NCBI RefSeq assembly: GCF_900116045.1
Contig: NZ_LT630450.1
Coordinates: 124,001 to 188,000, forward strand
Length of the DNA stretch: 64,000 bases
Reading direction: 5' to 3'
Source of the DNA: Desulfovibrio piger
GTDB lineage: Bacteria > Desulfobacterota > Desulfovibrionia > Desulfovibrionales > Desulfovibrionaceae
Part shown: in pieces, positions 43,325 to 52,488 of the stretch
Position numbering within the stretch: position 1 is the stretch's first letter
Layout: each line of letters begins with the position of its first letter
Position numbers and translations under genes: made by a program
Notes under the pieces: generated by a model
Seen by the model: only the letters and a program-made list of their open reading frames with translations
Told to the model about the DNA's origin: nothing
The model's database searches: none

Positions 43325-43510
43325 CGTCCACACTCGCCGACGATGGCGCAGGAACCCGGCACGGCATGATGGATCGTCCCCGAACCGCGCCTTCGATAGC
43401 GTCATCATACGTGTTTTGCCCAAAACGTCAAATTTGCCCTGTGCCGCATGTTTGTCTCGTCCCGGGCACTTGCCTTCCTTGACGGGCTTTCGTCCCGCCT
43501 ACCCCGTTTA

Positions 43511-43530
43511 CAGGCGTTTATAAACACCTG
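43511..43530. repeat. 20-bp near-perfect palindrome
   Basis: CAGGCGTTTATAAACACCTG is symmetric except for one position pair. It lies in the gap between head operons, about 100 bp before the late promoter element, and looks like a protein-binding site. Confidence 0.6.
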
Positions 43531-43574
43531 TTCGTAAGGCCGTCTTGCACTACTTTTCATGCATTCCCCTTCCG

Positions 43575-43610
43575 AAGCCCCGTCCCTGTGCCGGGGCTTT
43601 GTGTTTTTTT
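43575..43610 (+). terminator. rho-independent terminator before the protease-capsid operon
   Basis: AAGCCCCG pairs with CGGGGCTT around an 8-nt loop, followed by TGTG and seven Ts. It ends directly against the late promoter palindrome. Confidence 0.88.
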
Positions 43611-43655
43611 GTGAGAATCCTCACCAGATTTCCCCCGGCATCCTGTGCATGATGT
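43611..43655 (+). promoter_or_regulatory. late promoter element, copy 1
   Basis: The palindrome GTGAGAATCCTCAC plus CAGATTT, then 15 variable bases, then GCATGATGT. The same blocks with the same 15-base spacing occur at 55905-55949. It is probably an activator site with a -10 element in CATGAT, feeding the protease, capsid and tail genes. Confidence 0.75.
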
Positions 43656-43670
43656 CCAAAGGAGGACAGC

Positions 43671-44795
43671 ATGCAGGACAACAACCATGCCATCCATATT
43701 TTTCGCCCCGGCCGACATACGTCCATGCAGGGGGCAACCATCGACTTTGGCGAGGGCGACCTGATCGCCACGGCCAAAGCCTACGACCCGACCCGGCACG
43801 AAGCGCCGCTGGTCATCGGGCATCCCCGGGCCGACGCTCCGGCCTGGGGATGGGTAGGCGGTCTTACGGCGGATGAGGGCGGCCTTTTTGCCACGCCCCG
43901 CCAGCTGGACCCGGCGTTCGCGGAGATGGTGCGGGCCGGGCGCTTCAAAAAAGTCTCGGCCAGCTTTTACACGCCCGACAGCCCCCACAATCCCGTTCCC
44001 GGCGTCTACTACCTGCGCCATGTGGGTTTTCTGGGCGCCCAGCCCCCGGCGGTGAAGGGCCTTGCCCCGGTGCCGGTGAACTTTGCTGAAGGCGACACGG
44101 AAGAGGGCTGCGTCAGCTTTGACTTTGCGGAATCGCCGGGCCTGTTGCGCTGGCTGGCCGATCTGTTCCGGGGCCTGCGTGAATACGTCGTGGAAAAGGA
44201 CGGCACGGAGATGGCGGACAGGGCCATCCCCTCGTATGCCGTGAGCGGCCTTCAGGAGATGGCCGCGGCATCCGCGGCCCAGGCGGCCGAGATTCCCGCT
44301 TTTGCGGAAAACCTTACCCCTCCCAAGGAGAAGAGCATGCAGAAACAGGAAACGCCCCCGGCGGAAAACATCGACTTCGCCGAGACCAAGGCCCGTGCCG
44401 ACGAGCTGGAACGCAAGGTGGCCTATCTGACCGGCATCGCCCGCAAGGAGCGCGCCAGCCGTCTGGTGGACAAGGCCCTGGCCGACGGCCGCCTGACGCC
44501 CGCCCAGAGCGTGGGCCTTGCGGACTTCATGGCCGGCCTGGACGAAGAAGGGACCTTCGACTTCGCCGAAAACGGCGGCAAGACCACCAGCATGAGCCCG
44601 GCCGCCTTCATGGCCGCCTTCCTGGAACGCCTGCCCAAACAGGTGGATTTCAGCGAAGCCGCGCCCGGCGGCGAAGAAGCCCCGGATACCTCGTCCAATG
44701 ACATTGCCCAGCGCGCCCTTGCCTATTGCGAGGAGATGCGCACCAAGGGCGTCACGGTGAGCGTCACCGACGCCGTGGCCCACGTCAGCAAATAG
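43671..44795 (+). CDS. phage prohead protease/scaffold (Mu gpI-like)
   Basis: 374 residues. The N-terminal half (EAPLVIGHPRADAPAWGWVGGL, GRFKKVSASFYTPD, YYLRHVGFLGAQPPAVKG) is the protease domain of Mu-like phages; the C-terminal half after about residue 220 is a charged coiled-coil scaffold. An internal ATG at 44337 with AAGGAG could give a separate scaffold product, as Mu Z does. AAAGGAGG precedes the start. Confidence 0.88.
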   Translation: MQDNNHAIHIFRPGRHTSMQGATIDFGEGDLIATAKAYDPTRHEAPLVIGHPRADAPAWGWVGGLTADEGGLFATPRQLDPAFAEMVRAGRFKKVSASFYTPDSPHNPVPGVYYLRHVGFLGAQPPAVKGLAPVPVNFAEGDTEEGCVSFDFAESPGLLRWLADLFRGLREYVVEKDGTEMADRAIPSYAVSGLQEMAAASAAQAAEIPAFAENLTPPKEKSMQKQETPPAENIDFAETKARADELERKVAYLTGIARKERASRLVDKALADGRLTPAQSVGLADFMAGLDEEGTFDFAENGGKTTSMSPAAFMAAFLERLPKQVDFSEAAPGGEEAPDTSSNDIAQRALAYCEEMRTKGVTVSVTDAVAHVSK

Positions 44796-44804
44796 GAGAC
44801 CGCC

Positions 44805-45179
44805 ATGCCCAGGACCGATCTTTACGTCAATCTTTCCATCACCGGCGAGCTGGCCCCTTTCCGCATCGTGGCTCACGACGGCAGCGGTGGCTACAAACAG
44901 GCCACGGCCGCCACGGAGGCGCTTGTCGGTACGGCCGACGAGCTGGGCAAGCAGCCCAACGGCGGGGCCGATGTGGCCATGAGTGACCAGCCGGAAGTTG
45001 AGGCTGGCGCGGCGGTGGCCGCGGGCGATCCCCTGACCAGCGATGCCCAAGGCCGCGCCGTCAAGGCCACGGCTGCCGGGGACCGCATCATCGGCTTTGC
45101 CTGCAAAGCCGCCACCGATGCCGGAGAGATCATCGACTACCAGTTCGCGCCCGGCTTTCTGGCCACGGCAGGCGCGTAA
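44805..45179 (+). CDS. DUF2190 capsid decoration protein
   Basis: 124 residues, beta-rich, with the pattern of the capsid cement family: AGAAVAAGDPLTSDAQGRAVKATAAGDRIIGFA. It lies between the scaffold and the major capsid protein and probably stabilises the head. Confidence 0.8.
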   Translation: MPRTDLYVNLSITGELAPFRIVAHDGSGGYKQATAATEALVGTADELGKQPNGGADVAMSDQPEVEAGAAVAAGDPLTSDAQGRAVKATAAGDRIIGFACKAATDAGEIIDYQFAPGFLATAGA

Positions 45180-45194
45180 TAAGGAGAGAGCATC

Positions 45195-46136
45195 ATGGCA
45201 ACGACCACACCCTTTGCCACCAATCCCCAACTGACGGCCATTGCCCTGGCCTACATGAACCAGCCCTCGGACTATGTGGCGGATCATGTCATGCCCAGGG
45301 TCAAGGCCATCGGCAAAAAAGAGTTCCAGTACAACATCTACGGTCTGGAATCCTTTGCCGCGCCCGACAGCCGCGTGGGACGCAAGGGCCGCCCCAATGA
45401 GGTCAGCCTGTCCAACAGCCTGGCCACGGCAGCCATCGAAGACTACGGTCTGGAAGACCCCATCCCGCAGGATGACATCGACCAGGGCCGCAAGGACGGC
45501 CGGGACATTGCCGGTGAATCCACGGAGTATCTGCTCTCCCTGGTCAAACTGGACCGCGAACTGCGCGTGGCGCGCCTCGTGCAGGACAAAAACAACTATG
45601 CCGCGGCTTGCGTGAAGGAGCTGTCCGGCGGTCAGGGCATCGACAACGCCGAAGTGGACGCGGAAGCGATCATCACCGAGATGCTGGAAAAGCCCTTCAT
45701 GCGGCCCAACATCGGCGTCATGAGCCAGAAGGTCTGGGACAGGCTTTCCCGCAATCCGTTGCTCATCAAGGCCATCAAGGGCGAGCTGGTGGGCAAGAAG
45801 CTGACCACGGCCGAGTTCTGCAGCTACTTCGAGTTGAACCAGCTCTACATCGGCAAGGCCCGCGTCACCCGGCAGGTCAAGGGCAAGACGCCTGTCCCCG
45901 AGCGTGTCTGGGGCACGGGCATGGCCTTCCATTACCGCGACATGACCGCCAGCGAACAGCGCGGCGTCACCTGGGGCCTGACCGTGCCCTATGGCCAGCC
46001 CTTTGCCGGGAGCCGCACGGACCCCGATATCGGCCTGCGCGGTGGCATCCGCATCCGGGCGGGCGAAAGCCTCAAGGAACTGGTGCTGGCCAAGGATGCG
46101 GGCTGCCTCATCACCGGGGCCATCGCCGCCGGCTAG
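45195..46136 (+). CDS. major capsid protein
   Basis: 313 residues: NPQLTAIALAYMNQPSDYVADHVMPRVKA at the N-terminus and FGLEDPIP-type segment (YGLEDPIPQDDID) are hallmarks of the Mu-like major head subunit. Position after decoration protein agrees. AAGGAGAG precedes the ATG. Confidence 0.9.
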   Translation: MATTTPFATNPQLTAIALAYMNQPSDYVADHVMPRVKAIGKKEFQYNIYGLESFAAPDSRVGRKGRPNEVSLSNSLATAAIEDYGLEDPIPQDDIDQGRKDGRDIAGESTEYLLSLVKLDRELRVARLVQDKNNYAAACVKELSGGQGIDNAEVDAEAIITEMLEKPFMRPNIGVMSQKVWDRLSRNPLLIKAIKGELVGKKLTTAEFCSYFELNQLYIGKARVTRQVKGKTPVPERVWGTGMAFHYRDMTASEQRGVTWGLTVPYGQPFAGSRTDPDIGLRGGIRIRAGESLKELVLAKDAGCLITGAIAAG

Positions 46137-46144
46137 GGGGCATC

Positions 46145-46567
46145 ATGTATGCCACACCTGAAGACATCCGTGCCCGCTACAAGGAAGTCTACCCCCTGCT
46201 GGCGGGCAAGGACGCGGAAGGCAGGCCGGACACGGCCGCTGTGGAACAGGCCCTGGCCGAAGCCGCCAGCGAGATCGACGCCATCCTGGGTACGCGTTTT
46301 GCCGTGCCGGTAAGCCCCGTGCCGCCTGTGCTGCGTCGCATCGCCGTGGATCTGGCCGTGGGGGCCTTGCCCCGCACCGGCGCCACGGAAGCCAGCATGT
46401 ACGAGCGCCGTGCCCGTGAAGCGCGGGATCTTTTGGACAAGCTGGCCGCGGGAGAGGCCAGTCTGGGGCCGGGCTATGACCCGGCCCCGGCGGGCAGCGG
46501 CGGCACAGGACGCATCGGCTATGCCGTGCGTCCGTCCGACTTCCGCCGCCGTCTGGAGGACTACTGA
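46145..46567 (+). CDS. DUF1320 head-tail connector protein (Mu gp36-like)
   Basis: 140 residues. MYATPEDIRARYKEVYPLLAG and the segment AASEIDAILGTRFAVPVSPVPPVLRRIAVDLA match DUF1320. It is expected at the head-neck interface. Frame open much further upstream, but ATG 46145 fits the family start. Confidence 0.85.
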   Translation: MYATPEDIRARYKEVYPLLAGKDAEGRPDTAAVEQALAEAASEIDAILGTRFAVPVSPVPPVLRRIAVDLAVGALPRTGATEASMYERRAREARDLLDKLAAGEASLGPGYDPAPAGSGGTGRIGYAVRPSDFRRRLEDY

Positions 46568-47106
46568 TGGCCGGAGCTACCCTGGAGTTCACCTTCAAGG
46601 ACGAGGAAGTGCAGGCCATGGCCCGGCGCTTTCGGGAGCAGCTTGCCCGGGTGCGCTTCCGCCCTCTGCTGGCCGCCATCGGCAACGAGCTGGTCACGTC
46701 CGTGTCCCGCCGTTTCGAGACGGGCACGGCTCCGGACGGCTCCCGCTGGCCGGAATCCCTGCGGGCCAGACTGACCGGCGGCCAGACGCTCATCAAGAGC
46801 GGCCGCCTGCGGGATTCCATCGCCGAGACCGGGCCGCAGCTCACTGCCCGCAGTGTGGAAGTGGGCACCAACGTGGTCTATGCGGCCATCCACCAGTTCG
46901 GCGGCATCATCCCGCCGCACATCATCCGGGCACGGCGGGCGCGTGCCCTGAGCATCCCCGGCATCGGCTTCCGCCGGGCCGTCCATCATCCCGGCGGCAC
47001 CATCCCGGCCCGGCCATATCTGGGCCTGTCCGATACCGACGAGCGCGTCATCCAGGACCTCACCGAGGACTGGATGCGCAAAAAGATGGCCAAAATGCGT
47101 GCATAA
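46567..47106 (+). CDS. phage virion morphogenesis protein (Mu gpG-like)
   Basis: 179 residues with the family pattern SVSRRFETGTAPDGSRWPES, LIKSGRLRDSI and YAAIHQFGG. It takes part in head completion or head-tail joining. Overlaps the previous stop (TGATG). Confidence 0.86.
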   Translation: MAGATLEFTFKDEEVQAMARRFREQLARVRFRPLLAAIGNELVTSVSRRFETGTAPDGSRWPESLRARLTGGQTLIKSGRLRDSIAETGPQLTARSVEVGTNVVYAAIHQFGGIIPPHIIRARRARALSIPGIGFRRAVHHPGGTIPARPYLGLSDTDERVIQDLTEDWMRKKMAKMRA

Positions 47107-47115
47107 GGAACCACC

Positions 47116-47670
47116 ATGCTTGACCAGTACCGGGCCGCCATCGCGGCCCATTTGAGAGAACATCTGCCGCCCTCCGTCACGGTCTGCGAGCTGGGCAATT
47201 CTCTGGACGATGCGGAGATGCGACGCCTGTGTCTGGCCGCTCCCGGAGTGGGCGTGGAGATCCTGGGCGCGGACGGCGCGGAACTTGTGGGCCGCAGCCC
47301 CTATGTGACCATCAATGTGGGTCTGTCCCTGGTCTCCGGTCCCGGCTGTGACGGCCAGCCCGCGGACAGCGCCGTGCTGGTGCTGGCAGCCTTGGTCATG
47401 GCCGCGGTGGCGGACCAGCGCTTCGGCCTGGACTGCATGCGTCCGGAGAGCGTGCGGGCCGCAAATCTCACCAGCGGTGACCAGGCATCCAACAATGTGG
47501 CCCTGTGGACCGTCTCCTGGAAGCAGGCCCTGGACGTTTCCCACGTCATCGCCCGGCCGGATCTGGACGACTTTTTGCGCTGCTATACGCGCGAAAAAAA
47601 GGATGGCCCTGTGACCATCGAAACGCATCTTCCCGGCCCGTTGGCCGCAAAGGAGGACCCGCATGTGTAG
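47116..47670 (+). CDS. Mu gp37-like protein (DUF1834 type)
   Basis: 184 residues. Position and sequence (VGRSPYVTINVGLSLVSG; WTVSWKQAL) correspond to the gp37 family preceding the tail sheath, probably a tail-terminator component. Confidence 0.72.
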   Translation: MLDQYRAAIAAHLREHLPPSVTVCELGNSLDDAEMRRLCLAAPGVGVEILGADGAELVGRSPYVTINVGLSLVSGPGCDGQPADSAVLVLAALVMAAVADQRFGLDCMRPESVRAANLTSGDQASNNVALWTVSWKQALDVSHVIARPDLDDFLRCYTREKKDGPVTIETHLPGPLAAKEDPHV

Positions 47671-47860
47671 ACATATCACCCCTCGCGCCGGACTGGTGGT
47701 GCGGCGGCCCGATACGGGCGAGATCCTGCCGCCCGCCGGGGCCGTGGTTCCCTGGGGACCGCATCGTGCCTACTGGCTGCGCCGCCGGAAGGACGGCGAC
47801 GTGAGCATAACCCATACGGCGGTCCCTGTCCGGCCCGCCGATGACAGGGAGGAAGGATAA
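47663..47860 (+). CDS. DUF2635 protein (Mu gp38-like)
   Basis: 65 residues: PRAGLVVRRPDTGEILPPAGAVVPW followed by YWLRRRKDGDV matches DUF2635, always placed just before the tail sheath. Function unknown. Overlaps neighbours on both sides. Confidence 0.82.
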   Translation: MCRHITPRAGLVVRRPDTGEILPPAGAVVPWGPHRAYWLRRRKDGDVSITHTAVPVRPADDREEG

Positions 47861-49335
47861 TGGCTGTCTCGTTCAATGCCATCCCCGCGGATATCCGCGT
47901 GCCGCTCACCTATATCGAGTTCGACAACTCCGGAGCCGTGTCCGGCACGCCGGTCATGGAGTGGCGCGTCCTGCTGCTGGGACAGGCCGAAGCCGACTGC
48001 GCGGGCGAGCTGCTCAAACCCGTGCTGATGAACACCGCGGACCAGGCGGCCCGCCTGTGGGGCCAGGGCAGCCAGATCGCGGACATGGTGCGCTATGCCA
48101 AGCGCAACAGCACCATGCTGGAGATCTGGGCCATGGCCGTGCCGGACGATGAATCCGCTGTGGCCGCTACCGGCGAAGTGACCCTGTCCGGCAAATGTAC
48201 GGCCACGGGCGTGCTGTGCCTTTATGTGGGCGGCAGGCGCGTGCGTGTGCAGGCCGTAGGCGGTGAAGAGCTGGCCGCCACCGTGGAACGCGTGGTGCAG
48301 GCCGTCAATGCCGACGGCGAGTTGCCCGTCACCGCCGCGGTCAAGGACGCCTCGCCCGGTGTGCTGACCCTGACATGCAAATGGAAGGGCGCCACGGGCA
48401 ACGACATCGACCTGGCCGTCAACCTGTCCACGGACGACAGCTTCCCTGCGGGCCTTACCGCTTCCTGCGGCAAAATGGCCTCGGGCGCGGCTGACCCGGA
48501 CATGGAAAGCATCATCGCCGCCATGGGCGATACCTGGTGGAAGGCGCTGGTGCTGCCCTGGAACCAGAAGGACGGCCGTGTGCTGCTGGAAGAATGGCTG
48601 GACGCGCAGTTCGGCCCCCTGCGCCAGCAGGAATGCCAGGCTTTTCTGGCCTATCGCGGCACCCTGTCCGAGACCTCCACCTACGGCAATGCCGGGAACT
48701 CGCAGCTGGTGAGCTGCATGGGCATCGGCTCCATCCCCACCTCGCCCTGGAACGTGGCCGCCGCCTATGCCCTGCAGGCCGCGACCTCGCTGGCCAATGA
48801 CCCGGCGCGGCCCCTGCAGACCCTTGAGCTTGTGGGCGTCATGGCGCCGCCCCGGGAAAAACGCTGGAGCATGGAAGAGCGCAATATCCTGCTTTATGAC
48901 GGCATCGCCACCTATCGCATCGCCAGCGACGATACGGTGCAGATTGAACGTGAAGTGACCATGTACCAGACCAATGCCTGGGGCTCGCCCGATCCCTCGT
49001 ATCTTGACGTGCAGACCGTGGCCACCCTGGGCTACTGGCGCTATGCCGTCAACGCCCGCATCCAGCAGAAGTTCCCGCGCCACAAGCTGGCTGACGACGG
49101 TACGGCCTACGGGCCGGGCAATGCCGTGGTCACGCCCTCGGTCATCCGGGCGGAACTCATCGCCCTGATGCGCGAGCTGGAAGAAAAGGGCCTGGTGGAG
49201 AACGTGGAGACCTTCAAGGAACAGCTCATCGTGGAACGCAATGCGGACGACCGCAACCGCGTGGACGTGCTGGCCCCGCCGGATCTGGTCAACCAGTTCC
49301 GCATCTTCGCCTGCCTGACCCGCTTTGTCCTGTAA
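47860..49335 (+). CDS. tail sheath protein (Mu gpL-like)
   Basis: 491 residues, with the usual N-terminal FNAIPADIRVPLTYIEFDNSGAV and C-terminal RNADDRNRVDVLAPPDLVNQFRIFA. It forms the contractile sheath, so the phage is a myovirus. The AGGAAGG ribosome site overlaps the end of the DUF2635 gene. Confidence 0.92.
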   Translation: MAVSFNAIPADIRVPLTYIEFDNSGAVSGTPVMEWRVLLLGQAEADCAGELLKPVLMNTADQAARLWGQGSQIADMVRYAKRNSTMLEIWAMAVPDDESAVAATGEVTLSGKCTATGVLCLYVGGRRVRVQAVGGEELAATVERVVQAVNADGELPVTAAVKDASPGVLTLTCKWKGATGNDIDLAVNLSTDDSFPAGLTASCGKMASGAADPDMESIIAAMGDTWWKALVLPWNQKDGRVLLEEWLDAQFGPLRQQECQAFLAYRGTLSETSTYGNAGNSQLVSCMGIGSIPTSPWNVAAAYALQAATSLANDPARPLQTLELVGVMAPPREKRWSMEERNILLYDGIATYRIASDDTVQIEREVTMYQTNAWGSPDPSYLDVQTVATLGYWRYAVNARIQQKFPRHKLADDGTAYGPGNAVVTPSVIRAELIALMRELEEKGLVENVETFKEQLIVERNADDRNRVDVLAPPDLVNQFRIFACLTRFVL

Positions 49336-49347
49336 GGAGGGACGCAT

Positions 49348-49572
49348 ATGACCGTCAAAGAACTTATGGAAAAACTGGCCGGACTGCCGCCGGACATGCC
49401 CGTCATGTACGACGACAAGACCACCTTCGGCCTGGATCTGGCCGCGGTTTCCGAGGTGTGTATCGGGCTGGATGACGAAAATCTGGAAGTGCTCGTCATT
49501 CACGCCGAGGGCGGCCATCCCGGCGCCACCCTGGACGAGATCCACCGGCGTGAAGCCGGGGGAAAGGAGTAA
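49348..49572 (+). CDS. small tail-region protein, unknown
   Basis: 74 residues, acidic: TVKELMEKLAGLPPDMPVMYDDKTT then beta-strand-rich. Similar short proteins about modulating 'limits and values' occur in many phages, but I assign no function. Strong AAGGAGGG ribosome site between sheath and tube genes. Confidence 0.7.
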   Translation: MTVKELMEKLAGLPPDMPVMYDDKTTFGLDLAAVSEVCIGLDDENLEVLVIHAEGGHPGATLDEIHRREAGGKE

Positions 49573-49575
49573 GCC

Positions 49576-49932
49576 ATGCCGCAGATCACAGGCAAGGCCG
49601 TCATCCGTGTGGACGGCGAGGAATGGCGCACCGAAGACGGTGCCAAGCTGAACCCCGGCGGCGTCACGCGCGAGGCCAAAGTGGGCGGCGGCAAAGTGCA
49701 TGGTTTTGCCGAAAAGACCAAGGAACCGGAACTGGAGTGTTCCGTCTATCACACCCGGGATACGGACCTGACGGCCATCAATGCCATCAGGGACGCCACC
49801 GTGGTCTATGAGTCCGATACCGGAGACCGGTACGTCCTGCGCAGCGCCTTTGTGACCGAACAGGGCGAACTGGACGCGGAAAACGGCACCATCAACGTCA
49901 AATTCAGCGCCATCTCGTGCGAAAGGATCTAG
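49576..49932 (+). CDS. tail tube protein (Mu gpM-like)
   Basis: 118 residues: ITGKAVIRVDGEEWRTEDGAKLNPGGVTREAKVGGGKVHGF and the LECSVYHTRDTDL segment fit the Mu-type tail tube. It lies after the sheath as expected. Confidence 0.86.
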   Translation: MPQITGKAVIRVDGEEWRTEDGAKLNPGGVTREAKVGGGKVHGFAEKTKEPELECSVYHTRDTDLTAINAIRDATVVYESDTGDRYVLRSAFVTEQGELDAENGTINVKFSAISCERI

Positions 49933-49934
49933 CC

Positions 49935-50429
49935 ATGACCCAACCCGCTCTGAAGGATTTTACCCCTGTGGACGGTATTACCGTGGCCGAAGGCGGCCAG
50001 GTGCGCGTCGAGCTTGAAGACGGCCTTGTGGTGGGCTCTGCCACCTACACGGCGGCCGTGCTGCGCCAGCTCAATGCCGGGGCCGTGCTGGCCGCGGCCG
50101 AAGCCGCGGAACGCCTGGTCTCCACGGCTACGGGCCTGGAGCTTGTTTCCTCCCCGGCTCGCATGGGGGCGGAATTGCTGCGCCGTCAGATCGCACGTCT
50201 GGAGGACGATAACGGCGGCAAGTTCGATGGGCCGCTCTCCCTGGAACATCTGGGCAAAGCCTCGGCCCGAGATCTGGACAGCCTTAACTTTGCCGCCCGC
50301 CTGTTGGATCAGGGAGCGGAAAAAAGCCTGGAAGGAGTAGCCGGCCGGGGGCGAAATGCTGCCGGTAGCGACCAGTCTCGAGATGCTGCTGGCCCGGCTG
50401 GCCAGCCGGGCGGGGCTGCCGGTGAATGA
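49935..50429 (+). CDS. tail assembly chaperone (Mu gp41-like)
   Basis: 164 residues. The N-terminal two thirds (KDFTPVDGITVAEGGQVRVEL...LDSLNFAARLLDQG) look like a tail assembly protein; the last 35 residues are Gly/Ala-rich and poorly structured, read over an A6 run at about 50320. Many phages make an extended chaperone by frameshifting here; I cannot demonstrate a slip site that reaches the next frame. Confidence 0.78.
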   Translation: MTQPALKDFTPVDGITVAEGGQVRVELEDGLVVGSATYTAAVLRQLNAGAVLAAAEAAERLVSTATGLELVSSPARMGAELLRRQIARLEDDNGGKFDGPLSLEHLGKASARDLDSLNFAARLLDQGAEKSLEGVAGRGRNAAGSDQSRDAAGPAGQPGGAAGE

Positions 50430-50484
50430 GGGGGCGTCCTGGCCGCTCCAGAGGCTCCTCCGTTTTTTGCACTATGTGAAATAG
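50356..50484 (+). CDS. short overlapping ORF between chaperone and tape measure
   Basis: 42 residues in the +1 frame relative to the chaperone: it starts MLPVATSLEMLLARL and ends RLLRFLHYVK, a helical peptide with a Trp-Pro segment. It fills the space before the tape measure, where phages often encode a second chaperone product. The ribosome site is weak (GGGGGC). Confidence 0.45.
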   Translation: MLPVATSLEMLLARLASRAGLPVNEGASWPLQRLLRFLHYVK

Positions 50485-50493
50485 GATTGCATC

Positions 50494-52485
50494 GTGGCGA
50501 ACCTGCGCACCTCCTTCACGCTTGATCTTGGCGGTAATCTCATTACCCGGGCCAAGGCCTTTTCTGCATCCATATCGGGCATGGCCCGGCAGATACGTTC
50601 CAGTCTGGGGGGCCTCAATGGTGTGGCCGCCCAGGCCGGGAAAGGTCTTGAGGCCCTGACCGGGCGCTATGCCGCGGGCTTGGCCGGACTGGGCGTCAGC
50701 TACAAGGCGGCCCAGGCTGTCATGGACAGCGCCCGTCTGGACAAGGGCCTGATGCGTACCAGCCAGACCATGGGCCTGACCGCACAGCAGGCGGTCGATG
50801 CCCGGCGCGAACTCTTCGCCATGGCACAGCGAACGGGTCAACCCATCGAAAAGCTCAAGGCCGGCTTGGATGACCTGGGGGCCTCGGGGATGGAGTATGC
50901 GCAGGCCTTGGAATCCATCAAGGCCATCAACCCTGCTATGGCCGTCACCGGGGCCAGCGGCGAACAGCTGGCCAGTGCCCTGAGTGTGGTGGGGGAAAGC
51001 TTCAAGTTTGATCTGTCCAAGGCCGGTGTAGCCGTCAAGCTGCTGGACCAGATGACCGTGGCCGGACGTCTGGGCAAGGCGGAGCTGGAAGATCTTTCCT
51101 CCATCGTTTCCCGCGTGGGGGTCAACGCCAAGAGCGCCGGATTGAGCTACACCCAGAGCTTGGCCTTCATCGAGCAGCTTTCCCAGATGGAGAAAGAGCC
51201 GGAGCGCCTGGCCACGCTGGTGGACTCCACGCTGCGTCTGTTCACCAACCAGAACTACCTGAAGGAAGCTGCCAAGGTCACGGGCGTCAAATTCTATGAT
51301 GCCAAAGGCGAACGGCGGGCCGCCTTCGATGTTTTGCGGGATATCGCCAAGAAGTACCAGAAGTTCAAGACCGATGCCGAACGGGACAAGGCCTTTTCCC
51401 AGGCCTTCGCCAAGACGGACCTAGATACCCAGCGGGGCTTGCGTTACCTGTTCAGCGCCGGTGTGCTAGACAATCTGGACAAGCTCAACGCGGAGATCGA
51501 GGGCGCATCCGGCACCATCGCCCGCGACCTGCCGGACGCCATCAACAACAGTGTGGACCAGGTGGGACGCCTGAAGGCGGCGCTTTCCCAGGCCGCTGAT
51601 GACTTCGCCAGGCCCTTCAATGAGGCCATCGCAAGCGGCATCGCCATGCTCCTGGACGACAAAGGCCTGTCCGGCAAGCAACTGCTGGGCGGTGCGGCCG
51701 CTGCGGGCGTGGCCGGATATGGCGCCCTCAAGCTGGCGGGCATGGGCCTTTCCCGCCTGGGCAGCAAGGCGGCCGGCGGGCTTGTCTCCACCGTGGCCCG
51801 GCAGGCTGGGCTTGCCGGGCTCAAGCTGCCGCTGCCCGTCTATGTGGTCAACAAACAGATGAGCCTTACCCGTGAGGCCATGCTGGGCCAATCGGGTGGC
51901 GCTCCCGCAGCTCCGGGGGCTCCAGGCGGAAAAAAGGCCGGCAAGGGCAAAACGGTCTCCGGGGCACAGCTTGACGGGGCCAAAAGCGCGGGCCGGGGCG
52001 CGGCTGTGCTGACTGCGGCCGCGACAGTGGCACCGGTCCTTTTTGATTCCGATGCCACCATGGCTCAAAAGGTCGACGCCGCTACGGACGCGGCCGGCGG
52101 CCTTGCCGGTGGTTGGGCGGGCACGGCGGCCGGCGCCAAGGCGGGTGCGTTCCTTGGCGGTTTTCTCGGACCTTTCGGCGCTGCCGCCGGTGGTGTCGTG
52201 GGAGGTGTGGCCGGGGGCATCTTGGGCTCGGAGCTTGGACAAAGCCTAGTCTCCACCGTCAAAAACTGGCTCGGCGTTGGGGAAGGTGAAAACCCGGCCC
52301 TGCAGAAAACGATGCAGACTTTCTTGACCTCCATGCAGCAGGTCGTCGCCGCCATCCCCACGGGCGGCATCGCTGTGGACGTCAACGTGACGGGCAATGC
52401 CCAGGCCGCCATCCGGTCCAGTAACGGCAATATCGACAGCGGCCTGTCCTATTCCCGGCAGATAGCCGACGAGATGATGGAGTAA
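50494..52485 (+). CDS. tail tape measure protein
   Basis: 663 residues. The N-terminal half is a TP901-type tape-measure domain (MGLTAQQAVDARRELFAMAQRTG; GESFKFDLSKAGVAVKLLDQM). Hydrophobic Gly/Ala-rich segments lie at about 395-435 and 530-590, the latter glycine-zipper-like (GGFLGPFGAAAGGVVGGVAGG). It sets tail length and may pass through the host membrane. GTG start. Confidence 0.9.
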   Translation: MANLRTSFTLDLGGNLITRAKAFSASISGMARQIRSSLGGLNGVAAQAGKGLEALTGRYAAGLAGLGVSYKAAQAVMDSARLDKGLMRTSQTMGLTAQQAVDARRELFAMAQRTGQPIEKLKAGLDDLGASGMEYAQALESIKAINPAMAVTGASGEQLASALSVVGESFKFDLSKAGVAVKLLDQMTVAGRLGKAELEDLSSIVSRVGVNAKSAGLSYTQSLAFIEQLSQMEKEPERLATLVDSTLRLFTNQNYLKEAAKVTGVKFYDAKGERRAAFDVLRDIAKKYQKFKTDAERDKAFSQAFAKTDLDTQRGLRYLFSAGVLDNLDKLNAEIEGASGTIARDLPDAINNSVDQVGRLKAALSQAADDFARPFNEAIASGIAMLLDDKGLSGKQLLGGAAAAGVAGYGALKLAGMGLSRLGSKAAGGLVSTVARQAGLAGLKLPLPVYVVNKQMSLTREAMLGQSGGAPAAPGAPGGKKAGKGKTVSGAQLDGAKSAGRGAAVLTAAATVAPVLFDSDATMAQKVDAATDAAGGLAGGWAGTAAGAKAGAFLGGFLGPFGAAAGGVVGGVAGGILGSELGQSLVSTVKNWLGVGEGENPALQKTMQTFLTSMQQVVAAIPTGGIAVDVNVTGNAQAAIRSSNGNIDSGLSYSRQIADEMME

Positions 52486-52488
52486 GCC

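Noticed and set aside
43557-49752. Minus-strand frames of 660-790 codons over the head and tail genes
   Set aside because: Antisense of protease, capsid and sheath genes, whose products are clearly recognised.
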